64,000 nt of DNA, taken from contig NZ_BLKZ01000001.1 of NCBI RefSeq assembly GCF_010723575.1, forward strand, positions 2,108,001-2,172,000, written 5' to 3'. The position numbers and the translations under genes are program-made. The stretch is from Mycobacterium bourgelatii. Lineage in GTDB: Bacteria > Actinomycetota > Actinomycetes > Mycobacteriales > Mycobacteriaceae. Below are positions 25,947-34,640 of the stretch, piece after piece (within the stretch, counting starts at the first letter, position 1; every line of letters begins with the position of its first letter). The notes under the pieces were generated by a model. It made no database searches. It saw nothing but the letters and a program-made list of their open reading frames with translations, and was not told where the DNA came from.

Positions 25947-27274
25947 GTTTCCACGCTAGCTTTCTCGTTCTCAGCACGCTTCTCCCGCTCAGCACGCTTC
26001 TCCGTCAGCCAGGCCGGATCGATGCCGTCATCCAGTCGGTTCTCTGCCTTGGCGTCCAGGTAGCGGAAGTAGAGCACGATGAAGATCACGATCAACAGCA
26101 GGGACCAACCGTAGGTGATCTTCAGGTATTCCATCGCCCGTCCCCACCTCATCCAGCGGAAGATGAGCCAGCGGTCCAGCGTCATGAAACCGTAGATCGC
26201 CAGCCATGCCGGCCAATTGCGGATCACCGAGTTGGGCAGCACCACCGTCATGAGGAACGGGAACAACATCATCGAGTAGTAGCCCTGAGCCAGGGACAAC
26301 ACCAGCCACGACCACAGCAGCAGCACGCCCGACGAGGTGGTGAGCCAGAACAGCGGGTCACGGGTGCGGTAGTAGCGGTACAGCAGCCACAGCGCCCCGA
26401 TGGCGATCGCGGTGAACAGCACGCGCAGCCCGATGATCATCCACGTCGGCAAGCCGAAATACACGCCGTTGCCCTGGATCGAGCTGTTGAAGTAATCCCG
26501 GGTGCCCATGATGTAGGGCAGCGTCCGGGTGAAGAAATCGGTCGCGTTGGGTACCACCGGCAGCGCAATCAGGTTCATCACCACCGGGATGACGAGTGCG
26601 GTCACCCATGCGCGCCACTGGCGGTTCAGCAGCGGCAGCAGGAGCAGCGGCCCGAGCAGCGGTTTGAGCACCAAAGTCAGCCCGATCGCCGCACCAGCCC
26701 ACCACTGGCGACTGGTTCGCCCGTCCAGCAGCCAGCGCAGGAACAGCACCTCCAACAGCAGGATGCAGCCGTTGATGTTGGTGAAAACCAGGGTGTTGGT
26801 CACCGTCTCCGTGCAGAACATGGCCAGGATCAGGGCCGGCGCGGCAACCGAGGACAGCGTGAAGTTGAACATCCGCAGCAGCAGGTAGGCGGCGACGAGG
26901 ATGGCCAGGGTGTTGAGGGAGATGAACAGGTAGCGCGACACGGCGAACGGCAGGTAGCCGAACGGCGCCATGAGCAGTGTGCCGCCCGGGGGATACAGGT
27001 AGTGCGGGTCGACGTAGTCGAAGTGCTCGTTGTAGATGTCCCAGCCGTGCCGGAAGTTCAGCACCGCCCGGTACACCGGCTTGAAGTCGTCGGTGATGTT
27101 GCCGTTGATCGTGAGCACGGTGCTGCGGTGCAACACCGACAAGATGGCTATCGGCCACAGCACCGACCGCAGGACAGTGGCGGTGCTTTTGGGGCCGGGA
27201 CGAAATGCGGCCTGCAGGGATTCGCGAATGCCGGTTCTGGTCGAGTCAGCTGCCGTCACCAGCGCACCGTACAC
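25943..27274 (-). CDS. aftC: arabinofuranosyltransferase AftC (GT87, GT-C fold)
   Basis: The 443-residue polytopic membrane protein adds alpha-1,3 arabinofuranose branches to arabinogalactan/lipoarabinomannan from decaprenyl-phosphoarabinose. The acidic GT-C motif is seen early (NGNITDDFKPVYRAVLNF). About ten hydrophobic helices follow, including ILVAAYLLLRMFNF and VLLLWSWLVLSLAQGYYSMM. A charged cytoplasmic tail ends in Glu/Lys repeats. The GTG start (27272-27274) gives MYGALVTAADSTRTG, as in Rv2673. The stop TGA overlaps the MIRU array leading to msrB. Confidence 0.94.
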   Translation of the reverse strand: MYGALVTAADSTRTGIRESLQAAFRPGPKSTATVLRSVLWPIAILSVLHRSTVLTINGNITDDFKPVYRAVLNFRHGWDIYNEHFDYVDPHYLYPPGGTLLMAPFGYLPFAVSRYLFISLNTLAILVAAYLLLRMFNFTLSSVAAPALILAMFCTETVTNTLVFTNINGCILLLEVLFLRWLLDGRTSRQWWAGAAIGLTLVLKPLLGPLLLLPLLNRQWRAWVTALVIPVVMNLIALPVVPNATDFFTRTLPYIMGTRDYFNSSIQGNGVYFGLPTWMIIGLRVLFTAIAIGALWLLYRYYRTRDPLFWLTTSSGVLLLWSWLVLSLAQGYYSMMLFPFLMTVVLPNSVIRNWPAWLAIYGFMTLDRWLIFRWMRWGRAMEYLKITYGWSLLLIVIFIVLYFRYLDAKAENRLDDGIDPAWLTEKRAEREKRAENEKASVET

Positions 27275-27296
27275 CGACGCGAGTCGTCGCGAACGG

Positions 27297-28856
27297 TCAG
27301 GCGGGACAGTAAGTGTCGGTGCCGGGCAGCTTCCCGCTGTCCAAGTAGTCGGCCAGCGGCGGCACCGCGCAGGACGAGTAGATGCTGGCGCCGTGGCCGA
27401 TGCCCTGCCACATCACCCGCTTGCTCGCCGTGTTCGCGTTGATGATGGTGGCCGCCGTCTGGGCGACCCCATCGTTTCCGACGATCGGGTCGTTCTGCAC
27501 GCCCAACAGCAGCACGTCGACCTTGAGCTGCTTCGGTGCTTGCGCGGGCGTGCTACTGGGCCAGTGGATGCACTTGACCAGGTTCAGCGCGGCGACCGTG
27601 CCGAACTGCGGATAGAGCTTGGCCCAGGCGACCACCAGCTCGCGAACCCGGTCGGGGGTCGGGCGGTTGACCGCGTCGCTGCAGGTACCGACGAACTGGC
27701 CGTCGGTGTCCTGGGTGGCCTCGGCGCGGTTGATCAGGTTGTTCAGCCCGTTCATGTCACCCGAGCGCGCCGCGGCCAGCGCGTTGGCCAGGTTCGTGGT
27801 GTTGCTCACCCGGTCGCCCGTGGGGAAACCCAACGCGGTGGTGATCGCCGCAACGATGGCCGCCACCGACGGACTGCCGGGACCCTGGTCGGCTCGAGCT
27901 GCCGTCAGCAACGCGCTGACGGCGGCTTTCGGGTCCGCACCGAGCGCGCAGTTGACCGCAACGCATTGCGCGGCAAACGCATCGAGGGCCGCCTGCTGGC
28001 CCTTGACCTGCTGTTCGGCGGCGGCCTCGGCGTTGACCCCGAGTGCGACGGGGGAGTCCAGGATCAGCCTGGCGACCTTGTCGGGGCGCGACCCGGCATA
28101 CGCCATCGCCACCTGGGCGCCGTTGCCGACACCGACCAGGGCCAGTGCGGGCACATCCCAGATGTTGCGCAGTCGTTCGATGTCGGAGGCGGCGTGCGAG
28201 TTGTCGTACGCGGAGTCGCCCGGCGCGATGGCGTCGGTGCAGTTGGTGGTGGCGGTATTGGAGATCTCGGACAGATTGGCCACCGGGTCGTCACCGGATC
28301 GGTACTGGGCCTGATCGCGCATGTCCTCGCGGTCGTAGCGATCGCGGCAGTCGATCGGACTCGACATTCCCAGACCGCGCCGGTCGATGGCCACGATCGG
28401 GTGGGACTTGAGCACGTCGGACCCGGCGTGGGACAGCCAGACCGGCAGCTGGGTCGATGACGGGATGTCCGAACCGGTGGTGAAGACGAGTGGTCCCGCA
28501 TCTTTCGGGGTCTGACCGGAGCGGGCGCGGACCACGCCGATGCTCAACGACCCGGAGCCGCCGTTGAGCGGGTCGAGGTCGGAGTCGAAGGTCGCGCATT
28601 CCAGCTTGACCCCCGCCGCGCCCGTCACACCAGCGTCCGAGTTGACCTGGGACGTGCAGTCCCGCCACGACAAGTCGTTCTTGGGTGCCGCGATCGGTGG
28701 CGGGCCGCTCGGTGGCTTTGATGTGGTGGGCACGCCTTGCGGTTTGGCGCCCGAATCGGTGGCGAAACGCGGGTCGGCGCCGAAGACGGGCACGCAGCCG
28801 GCGACCACCGCGCAGACCGCGACCAGGATCGTGGCGGACCTGAACTGCCGACTCAT
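27297..28856 (-). CDS. secreted TAP-like alpha/beta-hydrolase/peptidase lipoprotein
   Basis: This 519-residue protein has a signal peptide with lipobox (ATILVAVCAVVAGC), a proline-rich linker and an alpha/beta-hydrolase fold. The nucleophile elbow reads GVGNGAQVAMAYAGSRPD: Asn occupies the usual Ser position. The Asp region is LKVDVLLLGVQNDPIVGNDG and the C-terminal His is in VMWQGIGHGASIY, as in TAP-like peptidases. It corresponds to Rv2672. The missing canonical Ser raises the possibility that it is non-catalytic or uses a variant residue. ATG 28854-28856 is preferred over GTG 9 bp upstream. Confidence 0.82.
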   Translation of the reverse strand: MSRQFRSATILVAVCAVVAGCVPVFGADPRFATDSGAKPQGVPTTSKPPSGPPPIAAPKNDLSWRDCTSQVNSDAGVTGAAGVKLECATFDSDLDPLNGGSGSLSIGVVRARSGQTPKDAGPLVFTTGSDIPSSTQLPVWLSHAGSDVLKSHPIVAIDRRGLGMSSPIDCRDRYDREDMRDQAQYRSGDDPVANLSEISNTATTNCTDAIAPGDSAYDNSHAASDIERLRNIWDVPALALVGVGNGAQVAMAYAGSRPDKVARLILDSPVALGVNAEAAAEQQVKGQQAALDAFAAQCVAVNCALGADPKAAVSALLTAARADQGPGSPSVAAIVAAITTALGFPTGDRVSNTTNLANALAAARSGDMNGLNNLINRAEATQDTDGQFVGTCSDAVNRPTPDRVRELVVAWAKLYPQFGTVAALNLVKCIHWPSSTPAQAPKQLKVDVLLLGVQNDPIVGNDGVAQTAATIINANTASKRVMWQGIGHGASIYSSCAVPPLADYLDSGKLPGTDTYCPA

Positions 28857-28883
28857 GCCGACCACAGTAGCTGGACCCGCCGA

Positions 28884-29642
28884 TTACCCCCGGACGTAGC
28901 GGGTGTACAGATAGCCCGCATCGTCGGTGATGAGGTGCGCACAACGCATCTGGGTCATCACCTGACCCGGGCCGGTCACGATCCGGCGGGATGAGCCGCC
29001 GACGATGCAGGGCGCGATGGTCAGACACAACTCGTCGAGCAAGCCGCGATCGATGAACGCACCGAGCAGCATGGGGCCGCCCTCGGTGAGGATCCGCCGC
29101 AGCCCCCGGGCCTGCAGGTTCGCCAAGATCGCGGCCTCGTCGACGCTGTTGGGATCACCGTCGGAACAGTCGATCACCTCGGCGGGCAGCCCCGCGAGCC
29201 GACGGCGGGTGTCGTCGGCGGTCGCCGTGCAGGTGAGCACCAACGCCGGCACCTCGGTGCGGGTGAACACGCCCAGGTCCTTGTCCAGGTGGCCGGAGTT
29301 GGTGACGACCGCCAGCGGCGGAATCTCTTCTTGCTGCCGGGCCTGCCGCCGCTGGCGCGCGCCGACGTCCAGCCGCACTCCCGAGTAGCCCTCCGCCCGT
29401 ACCGTGCCCGCGCCGACCACGACGACATCGGCGAGCTCGCGCAGCACCGAAAAGATGAGGCGGTCGCCGGACCCGCCCAGACCGCCGCTGAGGCCCGCCG
29501 CCGTGGCGCCGCCGTCCAGGCTGGTGATGAAGTTCGCCCGCAACCAACTGCCGTCGGCAACGTCCGGGTAGCTGTAGAGAAGGGGTAGTTCGTCCTCAGC
29601 GATACCGCGGTCCGCACCGAGCAGCGTCAGGAAGTCGGACAT
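28884..29642 (-). CDS. RibD C-terminal-type reductase (DHFR-like)
   Basis: This 252-residue protein is a stand-alone RibD_C/dihydrofolate-reductase-fold enzyme (WLRANFITSLDGGATAAGLS, DVVVVGAGTVRAEGYSGVRL, GLRRILTEGGPMLLGAFIDR). It lacks the deaminase domain of full RibD. The M. tuberculosis homologue Rv2671 reduces dihydrofolate and can suppress para-aminosalicylate/antifolate toxicity when overexpressed. It lies between the hydrolase and the divergent zapE-like gene. A true riboflavin role cannot be excluded. Confidence 0.88.
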   Translation of the reverse strand: MSDFLTLLGADRGIAEDELPLLYSYPDVADGSWLRANFITSLDGGATAAGLSGGLGGSGDRLIFSVLRELADVVVVGAGTVRAEGYSGVRLDVGARQRRQARQQEEIPPLAVVTNSGHLDKDLGVFTRTEVPALVLTCTATADDTRRRLAGLPAEVIDCSDGDPNSVDEAAILANLQARGLRRILTEGGPMLLGAFIDRGLLDELCLTIAPCIVGGSSRRIVTGPGQVMTQMRCAHLITDDAGYLYTRYVRG

Positions 29643-29676
29643 AAGGTCGATTGCAGCACGCCGCTACAGTGCCTGC

Positions 29677-30708
29677 ATGGACGGGCCCATCTCGCGTCTG
29701 GTCGATCGCCATCCGTCGGTGTCCCCAGAGCGGTTGATCGCCCAGCTCGACCCGCCGCCGACCTTCGCCGCGGTGAGTTTCGCGACCTACCGGCCAGACC
29801 CGAACGAACCCTCCCAGGCCGCCGCCGTCGAGGCCTGCCAGGAGTTCTGCCGGCAAGCCGTGGAACGACGCGCGGGACGCAAGAAATGGTTCGGCAAGCG
29901 GGAGGTGTTGCCCGGCGTCGGCCTGTACCTGGACGGTGGGTTCGGCGTCGGCAAGACCCACCTGCTGGCCTCGGCCTATTACGCACTGCCTGGCTCCGGA
30001 CCGGGTACTTCGCCGAACCCAAAGGCGTTCGCCACATTTGGTGAGTTGACCCAGCTGGCCGGGGTGTTCGGCTTCGCCGAATGCATCGAGCTGCTGTCCA
30101 ACTACACCGCGGTGTGCATCGACGAGTTCGAGCTCGACGACCCCGGCAACACCACCCTCATCTCGCGGATGCTGTCGTCATTGGTCGAGCGGGGCGTGTC
30201 GATAGCTGCGACGTCCAACACGCTGCCCGAGCAGCTGGGTGAGGGACGATTCGCCGCCCAGGACTTTCTGCGCGAGATCAACACGCTGGCAAGCATTTTC
30301 ACCACCGTCCGCATCGAAGGTCCGGACTACCGCCACCGCGACCTACCGCCGGCACCCACCCCGTTGACGGACGAGGATGTCGCTGCCCGCGCCGCTGCCG
30401 TGGAGGGGGCGACGCTGGATGACTTCGACGCGCTCTGCGCCCACCTGGCCACCATGCATCCATCGCGGTACCTAACCCTGATCGAGGGTGTGCGGGCGGT
30501 GTTTCTGACGGGGGTGCACCGCATCGAGGACCAGAACGTCGCGTTGCGATTGGTGTCACTCACCGACCGCCTGTACGACGCCGGCATTCCGGTCGTCGCT
30601 TCCGGGGCCAAGCTGGACACCATCTTCGGCGAGGAAATGCTCGCAGGTGGTTATCGCAAGAAGTATCTGCGCGCCACCTCGCGACTCCTTGCCCTCACGG
30701 CCGGTTGA
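29677..30708 (+). CDS. zapE: ZapE/AFG1-like P-loop ATPase
   Basis: The 343-residue protein has a Walker A motif (DGGFGVGKTHLLASAYYA, about residues 88-105), a Walker B (AVCIDEFELDDPG) and sensor-type Asn in IAATSNTLPEQLGEGRF. LIEGVRAVFLTGVHRI and VVASGAKLDTIFGEEML follow, all typical of the AFG1/ZapE family linked to cell division or protein quality control. The ATG at 29677 is 35 bp from the divergent RibD-like gene start. The 3' end overlaps the convergent GNAT gene by 14 bp. It corresponds to Rv2670c. Confidence 0.92.
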   Translation: MDGPISRLVDRHPSVSPERLIAQLDPPPTFAAVSFATYRPDPNEPSQAAAVEACQEFCRQAVERRAGRKKWFGKREVLPGVGLYLDGGFGVGKTHLLASAYYALPGSGPGTSPNPKAFATFGELTQLAGVFGFAECIELLSNYTAVCIDEFELDDPGNTTLISRMLSSLVERGVSIAATSNTLPEQLGEGRFAAQDFLREINTLASIFTTVRIEGPDYRHRDLPPAPTPLTDEDVAARAAAVEGATLDDFDALCAHLATMHPSRYLTLIEGVRAVFLTGVHRIEDQNVALRLVSLTDRLYDAGIPVVASGAKLDTIFGEEMLAGGYRKKYLRATSRLLALTAG

Positions 30709-31222
30709 TCGCGCGCGCCATCAGGTAGTCGCTTTCGAGCTGGTCGCCGAGCCGAAAAGTTCTGGTACCACTGATTTCAAAGCCGCACTTGGCGTAGAAG
30801 CGTTGCGCCCGAACGTTTTGCCGATTGACCCCCAACCACACGCGGCGCATGCCCCACCGCGCGGCCTCGTCCAGTGCGGAGTCCATCAATTCGCCCGCGA
30901 CACCGCGGCCGTGGAAGTCGGGTACCACGTAGATCTTTGACAGTTCGGCGCTGTTGTCCGTCTCGGGAATGTCGCGAATCAGCATGGCGTATCCGACGAT
31001 TCGTTCTTTGTGACGCGCCGCCAATACCGCTCGCCGTGGATCGCTCAGATAGTCGGCGAAGTGGGCCGCCGACAGATTGTCCTCGATGAAGGCGGCGACG
31101 TTGTCGGCTGCCACCGAGGGTGGGCAGGCCAGCGGAAAAGTGGTCGCGGCGAGGTCGGCCAACTCACCGGCCGCATCCGCCGTGGCGATGTCTATCCGCA
31201 GGTCAGAGATTCCACTGCGCAA
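30695..31222 (-). CDS. GNAT-family N-acetyltransferase
   Basis: The acyl-CoA-binding signature is clear (LSKIYVVPDFHGRGVAGELM: V-x-x-x-x-R/Q-x-x-G-x-G/A type), followed by VWLGVNRQNVRAQRFYAKCGF and a basic C-terminus. No ATG lies near the start of homology (LRIDIATADAAGEL). I propose TTG 31220-31222, which overlaps the upstream secreted-protein gene by 20 bp. The start is uncertain and a CTG at about 31200 is also possible. It corresponds to Rv2669. Substrate unknown. Confidence 0.82.
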   Translation of the reverse strand: MRSGISDLRIDIATADAAGELADLAATTFPLACPPSVAADNVAAFIEDNLSAAHFADYLSDPRRAVLAARHKERIVGYAMLIRDIPETDNSAELSKIYVVPDFHGRGVAGELMDSALDEAARWGMRRVWLGVNRQNVRAQRFYAKCGFEISGTRTFRLGDQLESDYLMARAINRP

Positions 31223-31727
31223 GGTGCTCGCCGGTCTTGCGGTCCAGCAGAACGACCACGGAAACCGGATCACGGTAGGCGTCCCAGTACACGCCGCCCC
31301 GCACGATCGAACCCTGCGGCGCGTTGCCGAGCGCGGCGTCCAGCCAGTCGGGCGCGTCGCAGGCCCGCGGCTTGTAGGCGTCGGCGAACGGCGTCACGCC
31401 GTCGAAGCTGAAGTTGGTCGCCATGATGAACGAGTTCGGGACCCGGACCGCGTGGACGGTGACATCGGCGCGGTTGACCGAGCTGCCGGGGAAGCTCTTC
31501 ACCGGAACACCGCTGCGCGTGTAACCGAAGCCCGGCGGCGGTTCGACGGGGATCACGCTGCTGACGGTGACGTCGGCGACGTAGGTGCCGGTGTCGACTC
31601 GCAGCGTGTCCCCGATGTGGCCGATCGGAGCGTCACCGGCGCGTGCGCGGGGAGCCGCAACTCCCGCCGCGGTGATGCTCGCGACCGCGATCAGCAAGGT
31701 GGACAAGGCGATCAGCCAGCGGTGCAT
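31203..31727 (-). CDS. secreted MPT63-like/DUF-type exported protein
   Basis: This 174-residue protein has a signal peptide (MHRWLIALSTLLIAVASITA, cleavage expected near PRARAG) and a beta-rich mature domain (GDTLRVDTGTYVADVTVSSV, VNRADVTVHAVRVPNSFIMA). Two cysteines are absent or few, unlike lipoproteins. It corresponds to Rv2668, an exported protein of unknown function. The fold may be immunoglobulin-like. It overlaps the GNAT gene. Confidence 0.8.
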   Translation of the reverse strand: MHRWLIALSTLLIAVASITAAGVAAPRARAGDAPIGHIGDTLRVDTGTYVADVTVSSVIPVEPPPGFGYTRSGVPVKSFPGSSVNRADVTVHAVRVPNSFIMATNFSFDGVTPFADAYKPRACDAPDWLDAALGNAPQGSIVRGGVYWDAYRDPVSVVVLLDRKTGEHLAQWNL

Positions 31728-31767
31728 CTTCGCATGATTGCACACGCGGTGACGCCAACGGGAGGGG

Positions 31768-32496
31768 TTAGGTGGGTTCCTTGTGGGCGGCCAGTGACTG
31801 CAGAGCGTTCGCCAGGTCGGTCTCGACCCGCTGCTTGTCGACACCGGCTTGATGCAGTGGTCCGGCGCCGTCTTCCAATTCGAGCAAGGCCAGCAGCAGG
31901 TGCTCGGTGCCGATGTAGTTGTGGCCCAAGCGGAGTGCCTCGCGGAAGGTCAGTTCGAGCACCTTGCGCGCCGGTCCGCTGAACGGGATCAGATTGGGTG
32001 TCTCGCCCGCGGCGGGCGGCAGTTTGACCGTGGCACGCAGATTTTCGGTGTCGACGTTCTGTTGTCGCAGCAACACGGTCGCCAGGGCCGCCGGGTCGCT
32101 GAGCAGGCCGAGCAGCAGGTGGTCGGGAGTTATCTCGCTGTTGGCCGCGTCGTGGGCGGCATTCTGGGCCGCGACCACGGCATTGCGCGCCCGCGGGGTG
32201 AAACGGCTGAAGCCTTGCTCGGGGTCCAAGGTGGTGGCCTCGGCTTTCGGGACGAACCTCTTTTGCGCCGCCTGTTTGGTGACGCCCATGGCTTTGCCGA
32301 TTTCGGTCCAGGAGGCACCCGAGCGACGTGCTTGATCGACGAAGTGCCCGATCAGGTGATCGGCGATCTCGCCGAGGCTTTCGGCCGCCAAGACGGCGTC
32401 CTGGAGTTGGTCCAGGGCGTCGGTGTGCACCGTCTTGATCACGTTGATCAGGTCGTCGAGGCGGACGGGGTAAGAGATCTTGGCCGGTTCCACCAT
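31768..32496 (-). CDS. clpC2: ClpC2, stand-alone Clp N-domain protein
   Basis: This 242-residue protein lacks AAA+ modules. An N-terminal helix-turn-helix-like segment (DQARRSGASWTEIGKAMGVT KQ, about residues 53-74) is followed by two Clp_N repeats (FTPRARNAVVAAQNAAHDAA..., HLLLGLL; FSGPARKVLELTFREALRLG..., HLLLALLELEDG). M. tuberculosis ClpC2 is known to bind ClpC1-targeting cyclic peptides and has been reported to regulate its own promoter. The two palindromes immediately upstream fit autoregulation. ATG 32494-32496 is the only good start. Confidence 0.92.
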   Translation of the reverse strand: MVEPAKISYPVRLDDLINVIKTVHTDALDQLQDAVLAAESLGEIADHLIGHFVDQARRSGASWTEIGKAMGVTKQAAQKRFVPKAEATTLDPEQGFSRFTPRARNAVVAAQNAAHDAANSEITPDHLLLGLLSDPAALATVLLRQQNVDTENLRATVKLPPAAGETPNLIPFSGPARKVLELTFREALRLGHNYIGTEHLLLALLELEDGAGPLHQAGVDKQRVETDLANALQSLAAHKEPT

Positions 32497-32499
32497 GGC

Positions 32500-32544
32500 G
32501 TCAACGCTAGGTTGACGATCAGGCGGTGTCAACCTTGGGTTGAC
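32500..32544. promoter_or_regulatory. two identical palindromic operators upstream of clpC2
   Basis: GTCAAC-GCTAG-GTTGAC (32500-32516) and GTCAAC-CTTGG-GTTGAC (32528-32544) are perfect 6-bp inverted repeats with 5-bp spacers. Their centres are 28 bp apart. The first ends only 3 bp before the clpC2 start codon, so a bound protein would block the promoter or the start of transcription. The helix-turn-helix-like segment of ClpC2 itself is the likely binder. Confidence 0.8.
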
Positions 32545-32605
32545 GATGGCCGCTCGATTTGTTCGAGATGCGGCAGCGCCGTGCCTCTGGGACCATCTCT
32601 GAGCT

Positions 32606-32923
32606 ATGAGAACCCTGCTGACGATGACCTGCCTCGTGGTGGCGATCGGCATGGCCGCGCCGGCCCAGGCTGACGCGGGCCAAGACCAAGCTTTCATCGT
32701 TTCGCTCAATGCTGCCGGTATCACCTACAAGGATCCCGAGAGCGCGATTGCGGCCGGAAAGAGCGTTTGCAACATGGCCAATCAGGGCAAGACCGGGGCC
32801 GAGGTGGTCGAGATCCTGCAAGCCGGAAATCCCGGGCTGACCCAGGAAAACGCCGCACGGTTCACGGCGATCTCAGCGGGTGTCTACTGCCCTGCGAAAC
32901 TTCCGCCGAAACAGGGCACGTAG
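32606..32923 (+). CDS. secreted DUF732 protein
   Basis: This 105-residue protein has a signal peptide (MRTLLTMTCLVVAIGMAAPA, cleavage near QADA) and the DUF732 fold: DQAFIVSLNAAGITYKDPES, AAGKSVCNMANQGKTGAEVV and a final Cys in SAGVYCPAK. The two cysteines probably form a disulfide. DUF732 proteins are abundant small exported proteins of mycobacteria with no defined function. ATG 32606 is preceded by a purine-poor leader. It is divergent from clpC2. Confidence 0.9.
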   Translation: MRTLLTMTCLVVAIGMAAPAQADAGQDQAFIVSLNAAGITYKDPESAIAAGKSVCNMANQGKTGAEVVEILQAGNPGLTQENAARFTAISAGVYCPAKLPPKQGT

Positions 32924-32985
32924 CCGGGGGTTCGCCGGGCACGCCGTCCATCCCACCACGGTAGGCCTGCGGCGACGCCCGATGC

Positions 32986-33535
32986 TCAGTGTGCGACCGG
33001 GCACCCGCCGGCGTAGTCCACCTGCCAATGCTTGATGCCGTTGAGCCAGCCCGAGCGCAACCGGTCCGGAGCCGACAGCGGCACCAGGTTGGGCAGGTGA
33101 TCGGCGATGGCGCCGGACATCAGGTTAAGCGTCATCCGGGCCAGGTTCGCGCCGATGCAGTAGTGCGCGCCGTGACCACCAAAGCCCAGGTGTGGGTTGT
33201 GATTTCGGGTGATGTCAGTCGAAGTTGGCCGAGCGGTACAGCATGACGACCCGCTGGCCCTTCTTGATGGTCACACCGGACAGTTCGACGTCCTGCAGTG
33301 CGGTGCGTTGGAAGGACGTGACCGGAGTGCCCCAGCGCACGATCTCGTCGGCCGCGGTTTCCGGGCGCCCCCGCTTGAACAGTTCCCACTGGTCGGGGAA
33401 TTCGGTGAAGGCCATCATGCCCTGGGTGATCGAATTGCGCGTGGTCTCGTTGCCGGCCACCGCCAACATGAGCGCAAACCAGCCGAACTCGTCGTCGGAC
33501 AACTTTTCGCCGTCGATGTCGGCCTCGAAGCCGAC
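32986..33535 (-). pseudogene. cytochrome P450 (CYP125-like) remnant
   Basis: Only the C-terminal part survives. One frame reads DADIDG-like lead-in, then GWFALMLAVAGNETTRNSIT (I-helix), DEIVRWGTPVTSFQRTAL (K-helix EXXR region) and GQRVVMLYRSANFD, then a stop at 33215. After a deletion of roughly 11 codons and a frame change it resumes as GFGGHGAHYCIGANLAR (haem-ligand Cys) and WLNGIKHWQVDYAGGCPVAH to the stop at 32986. The sequence is closest to CYP125, the cholesterol/cholestenone C26-hydroxylase. The N-terminal half, including the B-C region, is gone. The coordinate at 33535 marks the limit of recognisable sequence. Confidence 0.85.
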
Positions 33536-33538
33536 ATG

Positions 33539-34350
33539 TCAAACCTCCTGCGTCGACGGTGCCGGGACGACATCTGCAGCCATCGCTTCGATCGCAAGGA
33601 ACGCGAAAGTCATCGCCGGAGCGAGTGTTCCACCCGCCCCGGGATAAGACGGACCCATCACGCTGACCGTCGTGTTGCCCGCCGCGTACAGGTCGGCGAT
33701 CGGATGCCCGACGGCGTCGAGGACACGTCCGCTGGTGTCGGTGCGCAGCCCGGACTTGGTGCCGAGGTCGCCGGGCACCACCTGGACCGCATAGAAGGGT
33801 GCGGTGTCGACCGGGCCGAGCGATGGATTGGGCTTGACCCGAGGGTCGGTGTAGTGGACGTCGTTGAGCGTCTCGCCGCGATGGAAGTCGGGATCGGTTC
33901 CACGGCTTGCGAATTCGTTGAACCGCTGCACGGTCTGTTCGAGGTTGGCGACGGGCACGTCGATGTCGGTGGCCAAGCTGGCCAGCGTGTCCGCCTTGTG
34001 CAGCCAGCCCCGGCCGGGCCGCAGCCGCTGTGCGACCCGGCTGTCCGGTTGCAGCATGCCGGGTTCGATCGGGCCGACCGGAAACTTCTTGCGGTACTTG
34101 GCGTCGAAGATCATCCAGGCCGGAATCGCCTTGCCCGTCTGAGCGTGTGCGGCGTACATCGCCTTGCCGATGTTGTTGTAGTTGCTCGCCTCGTTGACGA
34201 AGCGGCGGCCGTCGCGATCGACGAAGAAGCTCCACGGCAGGCTTTTCTCGATCACCAGCACACACGCCGTCGGTTCGCCCGGCGGCAGCACCGCCGGTGT
34301 CCACCAGCAGTTGTCCATCGTCGCGGTGTCGAGGTCGGCGCCCGTCGTCG
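33539..34350 (-). pseudogene. FAD-dependent 3-ketosteroid-dehydrogenase-like remnant
   Basis: About 265 codons of the C-terminal part of a flavoprotein of the FAD_binding_2/KstD family: FVDRDGRRFVNEASNYNNIG, FNEFASRGTDPDFHRGE, then IADLYAAGNTTVSVMGPSYP and GAGGTLAPAMTFAFLAIEAM, the FAD-contacting end. The N-terminal FAD dinucleotide fold is missing; upstream sequence switches to an oppositely oriented cupin fragment. The frame itself is intact, so a truncated protein could still be made from MDNCWWTPAV, but it could not bind FAD normally. It abuts the CYP125-like remnant. Confidence 0.8.
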
Positions 34351-34493
34351 TGCGCGTGGGGCAGGCGGTGATGGTTCCGGCCGGGATTTCCCACGGAATC
34401 CGAAACGTCGGGACGCAGCGTTGCTCCTACCTGGCCGTGACCGGCCCCGGTGAATACCAGAAGGTGCTGGTGGACAAGGGAAGTCAGGCATGA
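34344..34493 (+). pseudogene. cupin-domain C-terminal remnant
   Basis: The frame reads VMVPAGISHGIRNVGTQRCS, the second cupin motif (PAGxxHxxxN), then YLAVTGPGEYQKVL and a stop at 34491-34493. The N-terminal half with cupin motif 1 is absent: upstream is the flavoprotein remnant on the other strand. Its stop overlaps the ATG of the next remnant (ATGA), so the two were once an operon. Confidence 0.7.
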
Positions 34494-34640
34494 GCACCGG
34501 CAGGACCGTCGTCGTCACCGGCAGTTCGTCCGGGCTGGGGCGCGCAACCAAGAAGCGCTTGAGGCCGAGGGGGTACACGTGATCGGGGTGGACCTCGGGA
34601 CGCCGAGATCATCGCCGATTTGTCCGAGCCGGCTGTAGTC
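34490..34640 (+). pseudogene. short-chain dehydrogenase N-terminal remnant
   Basis: ATG 34490 begins TGRTVVVTGSSSGLGRA, the SDR nucleotide-binding TGxxxGxG motif. The frame then breaks: EALEAEGVHVIGVDLG continues in a second frame and EIIADLSEPA in a third, after which homology stops near 34630. At least two small indels plus loss of the catalytic YxxxK part make it non-functional. Confidence 0.75.

Noticed and set aside
33415..33597. ATG with GGAGG upstream near the P450/flavoprotein junction
   Set aside because: The frame it opens (MSASRPTSTAKSCPTT) is out of register with the P450 remnant and has no meaning; the ribosome-binding site is probably chance.
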